Below are positions 1-12,000 of a DNA stretch of 64,000 nt, in pieces. Position 1 is the first letter of the stretch. Each line of letters opens with the position of its first letter. The stretch covers positions 50,328,421-50,392,420 of the forward strand of contig JAHLJT010003656.1 of NCBI GenBank assembly GCA_031308135.1, read 5' to 3'. This stretch comes from Acheta domesticus (taxonomy: Eukaryota > Arthropoda > Insecta > Orthoptera > Gryllidae). The notes below the pieces were generated by a model. It was given only the letters and a program-made list of their open reading frames with translations. It was not told where the DNA came from and did not search any database. A program made the translations under genes and the position numbers.

Positions 1-1640
1 GTATTGTATAGGATTTTTTCCGTGTACATTGTTTTGTAGTTTTTTCTTTAATACAGATCCTTTTGTTGCTAAAAACCTCACCGCTGCTAGCCTCTAGTGA
101 AATCCTCCTAGCGACAGGTGAAAAATAATGATCGTGATGCATCTACCTATATATTATTTAAATTATTTATTTTCTGCATTTGTGTTGTATTAAGCATTAC
201 CAAAAGTTGCAAAGACACTGCAACATTCCTGAAGAAAAGCCTGTTATAATTTCGTATCAATTCATACACTCTTTTTTTTGGTATCGATGTCGGTTACATA
301 CCAATGAATCCACTTTTATTAGTGTAGAAGATACAAACCCAATAATGAATAATAAATAGAAGTTATTAAAGAAAATCCGAATTATGCAGTGAAAGTAAAA
401 CTGCATTTTAGACTGAAATAGAACGAGGAAGAAAGAACTCAAAAATATTTCAAGATATTCACCTTTCAAAAATGAAATGTGAAAAAATGTATCAAATATA
501 TTTACAAAAATTGAATTATTTAACTGTTACATCTCACATGCTAGCCACCTCTAATGAAATGAAAATAGTGAAATAAGAGTTACTGTTATGCCATTAGGTC
601 TTTGTTTTGATTCGTTAATGAAAGTTTAAATTAGCAAGAGCACTGTACACAAAGCTAAGCTAAGTTTCATAATAATTGTGATGAACATTCTTATTTATTG
701 GCACATGATTTAATGAAAAAAAGAGATGATGGAAATTTAATTATATAAAAGTATTTACAAACCTGCTGTTATCTTTCCTTTTCTCATTTCTTCGTTTGGT
801 CGTGAATACCTTTTTTTAATATTACAATTTTAGAAGTGAAACAGGTAACGGAATGATAACGTCGTGCGTAATGATTTTATAACTAGCGTTTAATACCAAG
901 CTAATTATACAAGATTTAAAATATGTTTCCTAAACTAACATAGCTACAACAGTATATGCTTTCTCGAATTATTTATATTTTTTACAATTTTCAAAAGTTT
1001 GGAATGATCAATGAAGTAATGGTCTGCGCAATTTTTAAGCGTCTTTTTCTCTCCATTGGAACATTTTAAAGAAAAACTTTGAAGACGTTTTTGATAATAA
1101 TATAAATTGATACGTTTAATATAGAATTTATGCAAAAATTACTGTTTTTTAAATATGTACATAACATTATTTAAAGATCTGCTTTTTTGAATTTGATTTT
1201 TTAAAGAAAATCGTCAAAAATATTTATTTTTGCAATTTTTGGAAGACACTTTGCTACATTCGAATAAATTTTAAAGAAAAAATTTAGACATTTTTGAGAC
1301 AATATTCATAATTGTCCTTTTATTTCACGCAAAAGTACGAAAAAGTACTCATCAAAAAATTGAACGTGGACTTATTTCATGATCTATTGTATCTTCGAAC
1401 AATAAGTTTCATTCAAAAAAATCTGTGCTTTTAATATATTGTATTTTTAGGAAGACGCAGAAAAAATGTTGAACTCCAGCAGTTTTCCAAAATTCAGATA
1501 TTTTAATGAAAATGCAATCTACATCTTTTTAAGCATTGTTTATGCTTTCCAACTCTATTAACAAATTGGTGTAATGATTGAGAAGATTTTAAAAATATTG
1601 AGGATTCATTTAAAGAACCCCTAAAATTGCGTTGCAAGCT
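1..1640. other. AT-rich intergenic DNA, no gene seen
   Basis: Only short chance frames. From about 1180 repeats of the family X type (ttaaagaaaa, ttttggaagac) appear. Confidence 0.6.
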
Positions 1641-1799
1641 CTCAGGGCCAAGAGTTGGCGTCTTTTCTCTCCGGGGGTCCCTTTGGGTTCCTTTTTTTAT
1701 CACTCGCTTTCGCCGTTCTCAGGGCCCGTTGAGCTCCCCATTTTTTCACTCGAAATCGCTTTTCTCCTTTCCTTATCAATCGGCCAGGCCAGTAGGTTG

Positions 1800-2110
1800 A
1801 CGTGGGATTCGAACCCAGGCCGCCCGTTCCCCGCTGGGCCCTTTCCCCGGCGTTCAGCTTTGCTCGAAGGACAGCTTCACTGAGGCGTCGGCCCGCTCTC
1901 CACGTGCCGACTTTGCAAATGTTGCCTTTTCAGTCCGTCCCCCCTTTCCAGTGGCCTGGGATTCGAACCCGAGCCCCCCCACCCCCCGTGGGCCCCTTTC
2001 CCGGCGTGCAGCCGCGCTCGAAGGAGCGCACTTTGGAGGCGCCGGCCCTATCTCCTCGTGCCGACTTTGCGAAAGTTGACCTTTTCGGGGCCTCCCCTGA
2101 TTCCAGGCGA
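1800..2110 (-). repeat. 154-bp tandem pair carrying box-B-like motifs
   Basis: GGGATTCGAACCC occurs at 1804 and 1958; the reverse complement is a Pol III box B. About 150 bp around each is alignable (ctcgaagga, cgtgccgactttgc). GC-rich, CpG-rich. Probably a tRNA- or SINE-derived tandem duplication; no full tRNA fold seen. Confidence 0.55.
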
Positions 2111-2194
2111 ATGCCGATCGCGGTTGCCGCCCACGCGCGAAACAAGAATATCAATTCCGCAGAAAACGTACGCCAGCGTTGATGGAAAACAATT

Positions 2195-2480
2195 TCAGAC
2201 AGACAAACGCTTTACCTTCAATTGATTTTTCGGTATCAAGGACCCACAAAACGTGGATTCCGCCTATACGTTTGTGGACTGTCTCCACGACGTGTTGGAG
2301 AAAGTAATTTACTATATGTAAGAAGATTTATCCACTTTTTTGTTACCATGCCCGACAATAAGGGTAAGTTAAAACAGATTTTAAAGAAACGAAAACAATG
2401 CATTGTTCCTCATTACTTTAGCAAAATCAATTTCCATAAATTGCATGAGTCGATTGTTCCAGCATAAAAATATGAACCCA
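2195..2480 (+). repeat. Dispersed repeat, family Y, 3' part
   Basis: cagacagacaaacgctttac, tttcggtatcaaggaccc, acgtggattcc, then a decayed end. Same family as 3640-3915. Confidence 0.45.
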
Positions 2481-2886
2481 CTGACGAAACCATTTTTACT
2501 GATACTGCTCTGAGTTTCTTATTGTTGTAATTTGAAGTTTAAAATAATATACCCTATCTAAAACGTAAAGTTATGTGGGTAGTACACTGCGTGAAGGTTT
2601 GGTTAGTTTTTGTAATTGTTCAAATTATTTAAACATAATTTTATTTCATTCTAAAATATGAGGAAAGTTTTCACTCAGGAGGATTTTCATCTTATTTTGG
2701 TCTAACGAAGACTTAAGAAAATATAATTGAGGTCATTTAACACTGAAACTATCTGTACCATAACAACACATATTTGTCACATTATTTTTAACTGCTCAAC
2801 TATGTTATTCTATTACATAAGCCTCTAAATCTGTTTTCAACCACTAAAAATTTTTGTCCGCTCTGAGATCGGAAATCAAGATTCTC

Positions 2887-3450
2887 ACACGCAACACTCA
2901 CCGTGCTGGATACTCGGATTGGCATGAAGTTTCACCAGCTGTTAGAACACCATGCAAAACCTATATACGCAAATTTTGAAGTGCTATGGAATGTATAAAT
3001 AGTGTTTTATAGACATTTTGTATCAGGACCTTTCGTGACCTTCGCGCTTCCCGCAGCGGGCTAGCCGTTGCTTCGGCAGCGCTAGGGCAGTTTAGCGGGG
3101 TTTATCAGCTGGTGTCAGTTTTCCAAGCGCGTTCGTTCCATCTGAACCTGCGAAGTAAACACCCGTTTTTGTCACCCCGCCTGCCGTCCAAGAAACTGAG
3201 ACCTGGCCGACAGGCCGATAGTGCAGGCGCAGTGTATGAGTAACATCCGCAGAACCAGCGGCGAGCAGCGTTTTCCGCCCTTCCACGGTCGGTAACGTCA
3301 AGAAAGGTCCCAATACTAATTATCGCAAAAACACTACTTGCAATGCTTCATAGCACGTACAAATTTCTATGTAGGTGTTTTGAAAGGTGCTGAAGAAGCT
3401 GGTAAAATCTCAACTCAATCCGAGTATCCAGCATTGTGAGTGTTGCGTGT
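2887..3450. mobile_element. Foldback/MITE-like element with long inverted arms
   Basis: The ends ACACGCAACACTCAC…GTGAGTGTTGCGTGT are inverted, and similarity continues inward for about 165 bp to GGACCTTTC.TGAC. The centre (about 3040-3300) is GC-rich and unlike the arms. A minus-strand frame in the centre (3313-3092) has no recognisable match. Confidence 0.65.
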
Positions 3451-3639
3451 CAGAGTTAATTTGTTGCCACTCATACCACTATGCAAGAAAAGCAACCTAT
3501 AGGTCACACTCGGGGAGACACATCAAAACGTAGTAAATGTCCGCTCAAAAAAATCTCAAAAATCAAAATATCATTTTCAAATTCCCAAAGCCTCGAGTTT
3601 ACTCAGATCAATTGTGGAATATCAATTTTGGAAAAAATC

Positions 3640-3915
3640 AGCTGAACGGTTTAGCCGCTAGCTTTGTTAGCAGACGGACAGACAAACAGGCAGACATTTT
3701 GCCGTCAATTGAGTTTTCGATATCAAGGACACACAAAACATAGATTCTGGGCACACCACGTTTTAAAGGAAATGTTTTCTGTACTTAGCAACTGGATTTT
3801 TCCACACTATTAGAGCCCGGCAATAAGAGATTTTCTGCCAAAAAGTTTCCGTTTTCCGGCGCACGATTACTATTTTTCTTACGAAGTACTTTCGTAAGGG
3901 TGAAGGAAGTAAAAA
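3640..3915 (+). repeat. Dispersed repeat, family Y, 3' part
   Basis: agacggacagacaaacaggc, ttttcgatatcaaggac, gattctgg, cgcacgattac and gggtgaaggaagtaaaa in the same order as at 8505-8735. Confidence 0.5.
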
Positions 3916-5689
3916 CAAAAGAACTGGATACTAAAGGGAATTAAATCAAGCTATTACTAAAGGGGATTAAAAATCACTCAGTTTCTCGTCTAAAACACTT
4001 TCAGAGCTCTCATGCGTACAACTTTTGATGCTTAAATTGTACCACATTTTAAACACAGATTGCTGCTACTATTGGTTCTTCCGTACCATCGAGTACCTTC
4101 ACAAGAATATATGGTAAAATATCACATGAATTGAACCCTCACATGAACAGATGAATTTCTCTCTCTCTCTCTCTCTCTCTAAAATATTCGTTATTTTATT
4201 TTTATACCATTTTTATATTTTCACTGAATATACTTTATTTAATTTTGTAATAAGTGTGATAATAAGTCAAGATTTGACAAGATAACTGAGCAGTTTTACC
4301 ATACTAGTAAGTTTAGGTATGCATGAATGCTAGCAGTTTCTCAGACGTTTCACCCTTTTAAATATTGTTCTCCAGATGGGGAAGTATTGGTGCACTCAGA
4401 TTAGATTGTAGGTGTTTTCCCTGCATCATGGTATCCACACGTGGCATCTCTTTATATTTAGAACAATGAATGACTTATTAAACTAAATCAACACTTTCGT
4501 TATTTCAACTCTAACTTTTACTCTGTGAATCTGGAAATATTCACGAATAGTACACCAATGCTTTGGCTTCCTAAAATGAACATTATTCAATTGAAGGATT
4601 TCACAATAATCACTTGGATTTGCGCATAATACGACAGAATCATATTTGCCAACGATTAATTCTATGATTAGTTTTGCATCATATCTTACTTACCTATTTT
4701 CGTATCCTTCACCATTTTGAAAGTGTTAACCAAGTTCAAAATACGTGATATGCCGTGAAACAGGCTTTTTTTAATTGGTTGCCTCACAATCACCAATATT
4801 TTGCCATTTTTTTCATTTTTTAAATTTTACTGTAACTAGCTTACAGAATGTGTCTGAAGAAATTAAATAACTTCAGAGAACTGACACTTAATTTAGTGTC
4901 AAATGACATTGTATTGCGAAAGCCTACAATTCGTGACATGGTTACTTAAATGAGAAAGGAATATTATTAGCACTGATATTATCACATTTTGCTGTATTGC
5001 TTAGTTGTATATTCAATTTTCACTGAGTCCTTTTGCAATTTTTTTTTGGTTATGCAAAGCCTCCTAGAGAAAAGTGCTGCTTTCAAAGTTAGTTAAGATC
5101 GATTTTATGCCAAGATCACCTAGATTCAACGGCTCTGAATGTTTGTACTGTTTTTTTTTAATTTTATTTCTTCTTGTTCGGCTTTTCTGCCTTTCAAGGG
5201 CGTTTACATACGATTACAGAACGTTTTAGGATGAACCATCCTCAGGTCTGTCAATATTCTTTCTGTAGAAGTTTATTAGAAAAAAAGATTGGTATTGTTG
5301 TGTGTGTAAGAGTTTAATAAAGAGAGAGAGAGAGACAGAGAGAGTTGTACTGTTGGGGCAACGTAAATCTCCGATATGGTGCTGTTGACAGCTGCCTGCC
5401 AGTACCGCCAACTTCTCAACCAAAGGGTTTCCAACCCGGCCCGTGACGTTCAAAGGGCCGAATACTCAAAATGAACGGCTCTGCGAAATTTATACATAAT
5501 TATTCCCACCTCTTTCTTCATTTTATTAGGTTTATAACTCTTAAAATAGTATATTATTCTTCGTATGTGATCAATTTTCAACAAACCAAGGTGTATTACA
5601 CTCATAAGTATAATTATTATTTTGTAGTTGAAACAGGTTTGTTTTTACTTTCTCGTATACGTACGTATATATGTAGTATAGAAGTATAA
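3916..5689. other. Intergenic, no gene seen
   Basis: AT-rich; (CT)n at about 4159-4182 and (GA)n at about 5323-5344. The GC-richer 5345-5455 stretch has no recognisable feature. Confidence 0.6.
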
Positions 5690-6240
5690 ATTACTTTCCC
5701 GTATACATACGTATATACGGAGTAATATACATAATATAGATATAGTTATGTAATGCTGCGGAAAATCTATTTCTGAATATCAACGGAAATACACGTTTTG
5801 GGGTCTCCTGATACCGACAAAAAACTTTTAATTCAAAACGTCCGTCTGTCGGTCCGCCTGTCCTCTGTCCGGTGTATGTGGACGACATTTGCGCCCAAAC
5901 CAAAATAATTTTGCATAGTGATGGCAAGAAGTGTGGAATATGCGGGGCTATCTTCCCGAAGTTACTGGGCATTGGCGTAGGCACAGGGGGAGGTGTGGTT
6001 GCACATGTTTGGAAATGGGCACGGAATTTTATTTTAAGAAATAGTAGTTCGTTCAATCGCCATTTTACTTTCTCATATACATACATATACGGTGTGATAT
6101 ACGTAGTATACGGAAAGTTATGTAATGCTACGGAAATCGATTTCGAGATTTCAACGGAAATACACGTTTTGGGGTCTCTTGATACAGAAAAAGTGTCTTT
6201 TTCAAAACGTCTGGTAATCCGTCTGCCTCTCAGTCTGTGA
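5690..6240 (+). repeat. 371-bp tandem pair
   Basis: Two units share tacatacgtatatacgg, gttatgtaatgct.cgg and cacgttttggggtctc; the last starts at about 5792 and 6163, 371 bp apart. A minus-strand frame of 206 codons across it is not gene-like. Confidence 0.6.
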
Positions 6241-7739
6241 ATATTACTTGCGCTGATATCATACGTACGATTTCTTAGAAAATTGATATTTCCCTGTCGA
6301 TCTGGCTCCACTCGAGGCGCCGCGGTTTAAAAAAAAACTTGGGGCTTTCAAAATTGGGAGGTACTTTACTTGAAGCCCCCCAGACGTTTTCAAAGTTTTC
6401 TCAAACCAACTCCAAATTTTTCTGTAAATTTCTTTTAAGAATAGTGTAAAATACACTTATAAAGGTGGCACAAGTCCATTGTTTACGGTTGACTCTGAAT
6501 TTTCTAAAATTGCAAAATGATGGTAGCCTTGTTCATTTTATAGTTCATTTTACTGTCCACAAACGTGATAACACAACAAAATCTCAGTAAATGCGCCCAA
6601 AATCAGAGCACACTCAAGAAACAAAGCACCGTTTCACTCACTACTTCGTACTGGGAGTTTGCATGGCGTGTTTTGCGAGGCACGGCCGGAAACCTCTGAA
6701 CAACAGATTCTCGGATTGCAGCGATTAGTACGGGCTCCTCACGACGTGCAAAAGGTTCAGAGTGCTGAGTCACAGAGAGTGGCTGGTGAGCTATCAATTA
6801 GTTGAGTGAATATTAGCGATTCCTTTGAGATCTTCTCGTTGTTTTATGACTATTGCTCGTCTGTTTCTTAATTAATATGGTTTGAATTTTGTTATGTATT
6901 GATTAATTATTAAATTATTGTTCAGAGTATTTAAAACGCAATATTTTTATTACTTGCTTGATCATCGCTGTATCTCTCGATGACTAGACGCTTCACCATT
7001 GCATTGTGTGTGGTTTTGTTCAGCGACGGTTTGCTTCTTTAGGCTCTTAGTAGTAAGTCGGCTGAAAAACATACGGTAGTGAGGAAGGCCAGAAGTTGAG
7101 TATATGAAGAAAACCGTTGGCTTGCAAATGGAGTTGAATTATCAACGTTTTGCTTGTCTAGTGTCTGTGCTCTGGCACTACAGGCCCTTAATTATAGGGC
7201 CTGACATGGTGGGCCAGCCTCGCGACTATGGGCTCGGGAGACCTATGGAAAGCAAGCCCCTTACGCCATTTATTTAGTACTATCCGCCTGCGAGAAAGTT
7301 TCTCGTTACCTCGTAGTTATGAACTGGTACAACATTGAAAAGCAAAAACTTGCTAGTCGACACATATTGAAATTATTATATTCTAAGGTCTGCATATAAA
7401 AAATTACTTGAATGTCCAAATTTAGAATCTTTATTTTTTACTTCATTTGAAGGATCAGAGAATTTGTTTCATAATTATTAAAAACTAAACCATTAAGGAC
7501 AAAAAAATAATCATAAGGTAGTGTCATCCGAATATTAGATGCATTATTGGCTAGTTACATACTCAGACAAACTACAATTTTACAACCTTTGATAAGAAAG
7601 ACTGTAAAAATTAACAGTTCTGCAACAGCGCATACTTTCTCTATTATTTTTTAATTTGCATTATTTTTTCATTTTCAATTTTCGAAAAGTCAGAGAGTTT
7701 ATCGAAAGTAAGACCCACGCCATTCTTTTACGTGTTCCT
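6241..7739. other. Intergenic, no gene seen
   Basis: Contains the cacttataaaggtggc phrase of family X at about 6455. Otherwise unremarkable. Confidence 0.55.
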
Positions 7740-8735
7740 TCTTCTATCCGCGCAAAAAGTTAGAAGAAAAAAATTGGAGCTGCTTTTGAAAAAATAATTG
7801 TTTGTTAAAACTTGCAAAAATTTCAAGCATAAATTACACGAAAAGTACTCGTTTTCGCAATGATTTGCACATTTCCTGTTTTAAAGAGCTTATATTTTAC
7901 AACAGACTTTTTCTAGATTAAAATTTTATAGTTTTGAAACCTTAACTTTTTGAAATTTATGAAAATATATGAAATTTATGAGTTCGCCAGAAATGAAACT
8001 AGCACCAATTTTGTACCATACATTGATACATACGAGGAGCAAATTTCATGAAAACATTGGTGCAGTTTTCAAGAAAAAAAGTTTTAAAAAATTTAAGATT
8101 ACCTATATTTCGCGCGAAATTTCACGAAATTTATTCAAATTGAACAGAACGTATATCAAGGTATGCCTTGAATGAACAGATTTCATAAAGAAAAAAGTCT
8201 CGAACTTCAATATTTCAGTTGTATGAAGAAGCCAAAAAATTGCACTTGTGCAATATTCGAAAAATTTGAACATGAGGTTTTCACCATTCTCTTAAGCGTT
8301 CTTATCTCTTTGCGAGGACAAAGTTTTATCAAGAAAATTGGAGCATTTTTTGAGAAAATCATGAACAATTTTTGAGGCATCATCATAAGTATCCCCAAAA
8401 ATTAATATATCCGGTTGAAACTTCTAAAGCCTCGAGTTCGTTCAGATTGATGGTAGAATATCAATTTTAGAGAAAATTGGCTGAAAGGTTTAGGCACTAG
8501 CATTGATCACAGACGGACAGACGTTTTGCCGCCAATCGATTATTCGGTATCAAGGACCTTCAAAACGGATTCTGGCAACACCACATGTTGAAGGAAGTAA
8601 TTTGATCTTTAAAAGAAGATGATTTATCCACTTACCCCAGTATAAAAGTATTTCTGAAGAAAATTTGCCGTTCATCGGCGCATGACTATGATACTTTGTC
8701 TTCCTACATTCGGAAGGGTGAAGAAATAAAAATTA
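7740..8735 (+). repeat. Dispersed repeat, family Y
   Basis: Ends with gacggacagacgttttgccg, cggtatcaaggac, ggattctgg, cgcatgactatgatac and gaagggtgaagaaataaaaa, shared with 2195-2480 and 3660-3915. Two plus frames here (7969, 8172) are not gene-like. Confidence 0.5.
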
Positions 8736-8972
8736 ATGATACGAATGTCAGTCAGTTAAAGCTCATTCTATTTTGGAGAGAATAAACTAGTATTCCCCGA
8801 CATCCTTCGTAATATTCGATGCTTTAAGCTCGTATGCATCGTCAAACTCGCGTGTATTTCAGAGAAAAAAGTTAACAAGCAAGCAAACGAGCGAGAGAGC
8901 AAGAAAGCCCGTAGTATCGTCATTGGAAGGATTTACCTGTCGGATATTAATCTACATAAACGTCGTTCGAGG

Positions 8973-9000
8973 ATGGAGTCGTTCACCGTAATGGAGAATC
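8973..9000 (+). CDS. Gene 1 exon 1 (start exon)
   Basis: Begins at ATG 8973 and encodes M-E-S-F-T-V-M-E-N plus one base, then donor C|GTGAGA. The phase-1 end and the M-E-N string resemble the short start exons of genes 2 and 3. The frame is open from a stop at 8787 to 9155, so an internal exon starting at the acceptor 8861-8862 (gtatttcag) and ending at the same donor is also possible: 138 bp, symmetric phase 1. A terminal exon read through to 9155 is a weaker alternative. Confidence 0.5.
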
Positions 9001-12000
9001 GTGAGAGATGTCCACATAACTGTGTGACGTATGTGACATTAATTTTGCGTCCGCCAGCTCCAGGCGCGTCGCGTCGCGTCGCGTCGGCGTGCGTCTGCCT
9101 TCAATCACGTCAACGAGATAGACGCACGGCGAAGGCTGGCTGCTATGGTCATTGATTGATTGTAATGGGAGGTAATGGATAATCATCCACAATAAGTATA
9201 TAATATTTATTTATATCACATCATGCCCAAAGTCAACTTTCGGGTTCAAACATTCACATCTTCAATAGGTCTTGCCCAAGCGACGTGGATCACACCAAAC
9301 ATTTTTGAAACCGGATACATGTATATAAATATAAGAAAGGAAAACAAAAAAAAAAAAACTGGGAACGGCTAGTTGGCCGCCATCTTGTGGAATAGTGAGG
9401 TGGAAATCCACCGCACTATTCCACTCTTCTTGAGTGGACGTCCATTACAATATTTTCTCTTTACTACGTACGTGCTAAGACGTGAAAATAAAAAAATAAG
9501 ATGTTAGTATTGACTGGTATATTTTAAATGTAGAAGTTTCAATTGGAAAATGTCCTTTACAATATGACAGTGAAGACAATAAATACTCTGTTAAAATATC
9601 TCTAGGCAACAGAAAAAAAATGTTATCATTGTGCAATGGAACCATATAAATTCAATTAACTAAATTATGTCGATGGTGTCTTTTAATCACTCATAATGAT
9701 AACAGAAACTACTTGAGTCGAAATGACCTGGGGTTAGGGGGAGAGGGGTGGGCGGGATGCCACATTCCGACCAAGAAGAAATTTTGAGAATGAACACGTT
9801 CAACGGAGTAAACACTTCAAACCGGAAAATATGAAGCAACATGGAGAAAAACAAACAAATATCTGTTTCAAAATTCTGTTTCGTAATGTGACATACAGCT
9901 GAAAAACAGATGTCTCCTCCACCTCTACGGTTTCAAACTTTAACCGACTGTCCTGATTTCCCGGGTATAGCACCATAGGTTACGGGATACATAAACCACA
10001 TATCATTCTTCTACACAACAACAACAACTGTGCCATTTATTAAATATTCTAAAACTTGTAATTTAAAAATGCATGGAGTCAAAAACTGAACGGCAGAAAC
10101 AATCCAAAGCAAAGTGGAGCTAGAAGCTAATATGGAGTCTGAATTTGCAAAAAAATTAAAAGAAGAAATGAAGTTAAGGAAAAAACGATTGAAAGCTTAT
10201 ACCTCTGGGGGCGACATTATTAGACCAAGACACTCGACCTTCAGTAAAAAGCGAGCACTGACTACTCTGTTATGTTGCGGTCGCAATATCGACTCAGAAG
10301 GTAGGCAATACTTTTTAGTTTTATTGTTGCCACTTTGAATAGAATATCGTACGTGCATAACCTAGTGGAAACATAAAATCTCTGTTCTTCTTTTGTGCAT
10401 TGGTTCCAATAGCTATTCAAAAAAGGAAATCTAAGTATTGTGATTGATCTTGCGGAATCAAAAGTTGTATTCACAATTGCAAACTCCGATACGATATACC
10501 GACAGTTAATGAAGTGAATAAATATCTTATTTTTCCGTTTGATTATCTTGACTCAATAAGTAAAGGACGAAATCGATAGATTTCCAGGACATTAGAAAAT
10601 CTAATCGTGTGGTACATTGTCAAAGGCCTTCAAGTTTGGTAGTCAATACAAGCCATGCTTAAATTACGTTTTCTTTTCTTTACGTCATTCAAGATGATTT
10701 TATTTAGGACCAATATTTCGTTACTGCAACAGGAACAATTACTTATTAAACTGGTAACAGATGGTTGTTTCCTAGTTGTCTGTATATTTGGGTGCAGTTA
10801 TAACTTTGTGCATTACTGGCAGACAAGTGATTGGCCCGTAGTTCTATGCCACAGAGCTGTCTTCCGCTTTAGATAGCAATTACGTGATGCCACTTGTGAA
10901 CCATTTCGGAAGTTCCTTTGGGTTTTCTAAAATCAGCCTTTGCTATATGAGAATGTATTGCTCTTAATTTTTAATAATTTTCATAATACTGGATCTTATC
11001 AATTCAGTGAAATTTCCAGTTCCCCATGTTTTAATTGTTTGGAAGAGGTTCTCTTTCGAGAATTCGTGAACATGTTCCAGTGTTTACCCAAGTTCATCGG
11101 CAGCATCAATTTCAGAATTTCAGATTGAAGTCGCGATGCGTCATTGTTGTAGGATCTGCTTTCATCCCAGATTTCTGTCCAAAATTCTTCGACGTCATCT
11201 TTTGAATGAGTGGCAGCATTGCCATTCGGTGTTTGATTCAGATTGCGATAGAATATCTTCGCGTCTGTTTCAAGAAACCGATTGTGCACACGGAAATCTT
11301 CTCTGCCTTTGTAATGTCAATTGCGTTGAGCCCATACTTGGATTTTTTTTAGGTTCTCGGCTATCATTAGTCTACTTATGTCATTGTCAATTTGGTATTT
11401 TTGTTCAACATGAAATATATTTCGTTGAAATTGATTGATGCGCGTGGATTTAAAAGATGTGCAAGCTCAGGGTGATATGTCATGCCATATGTCGGCTATT
11501 CGTTTCATAATTCTGTTGGACCATGGGGATACAGAGCTGTTTACTCTGGCTGATGGCCGTCGGTGTACTTGCCCGGTCCCAAAACTATCTGTTGTATCAG
11601 ATATCCAGTTGAATACACGATCTGATTGATTTCAGTAAAATCTAGATCTGTACCTGGCATCTGTACAACTTCATTTAAGACAATTTGCTGTCTCTATTAC
11701 GCTCTCAGCTTTTATCATTTTTGTATATTCTCCTCAACGGTACACGAGATTCGAATGGCAGTTGACGAACTCATTCTATCTCGAGGAAGGAGGTTCTACA
11801 TCATATCCTTATGATTCATAGCTAGAAGAATATTCACCAATGAGAAATGTTTCTCTGAGAAGAGGTGAACCTTCAAGAGGACCTTCATTTTCAGGGATAT
11901 TGGAACGGCATTTCCCAGTACTTGTAATTACCTGGGAGTTTAGACGAGTTCTTGCAAATTTTGCGAAACAAATCCCAGAGCTCTGATAACTATCGGAATG

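Noticed and set aside
3092..3313. Bacterial-looking minus frame
   Set aside because: Lies in the core of a foldback element; no recognisable domain, so not called a gene.
5691..6311. 206-codon minus frame
   Set aside because: Spans the 371-bp tandem repeat; no protein-like pattern.
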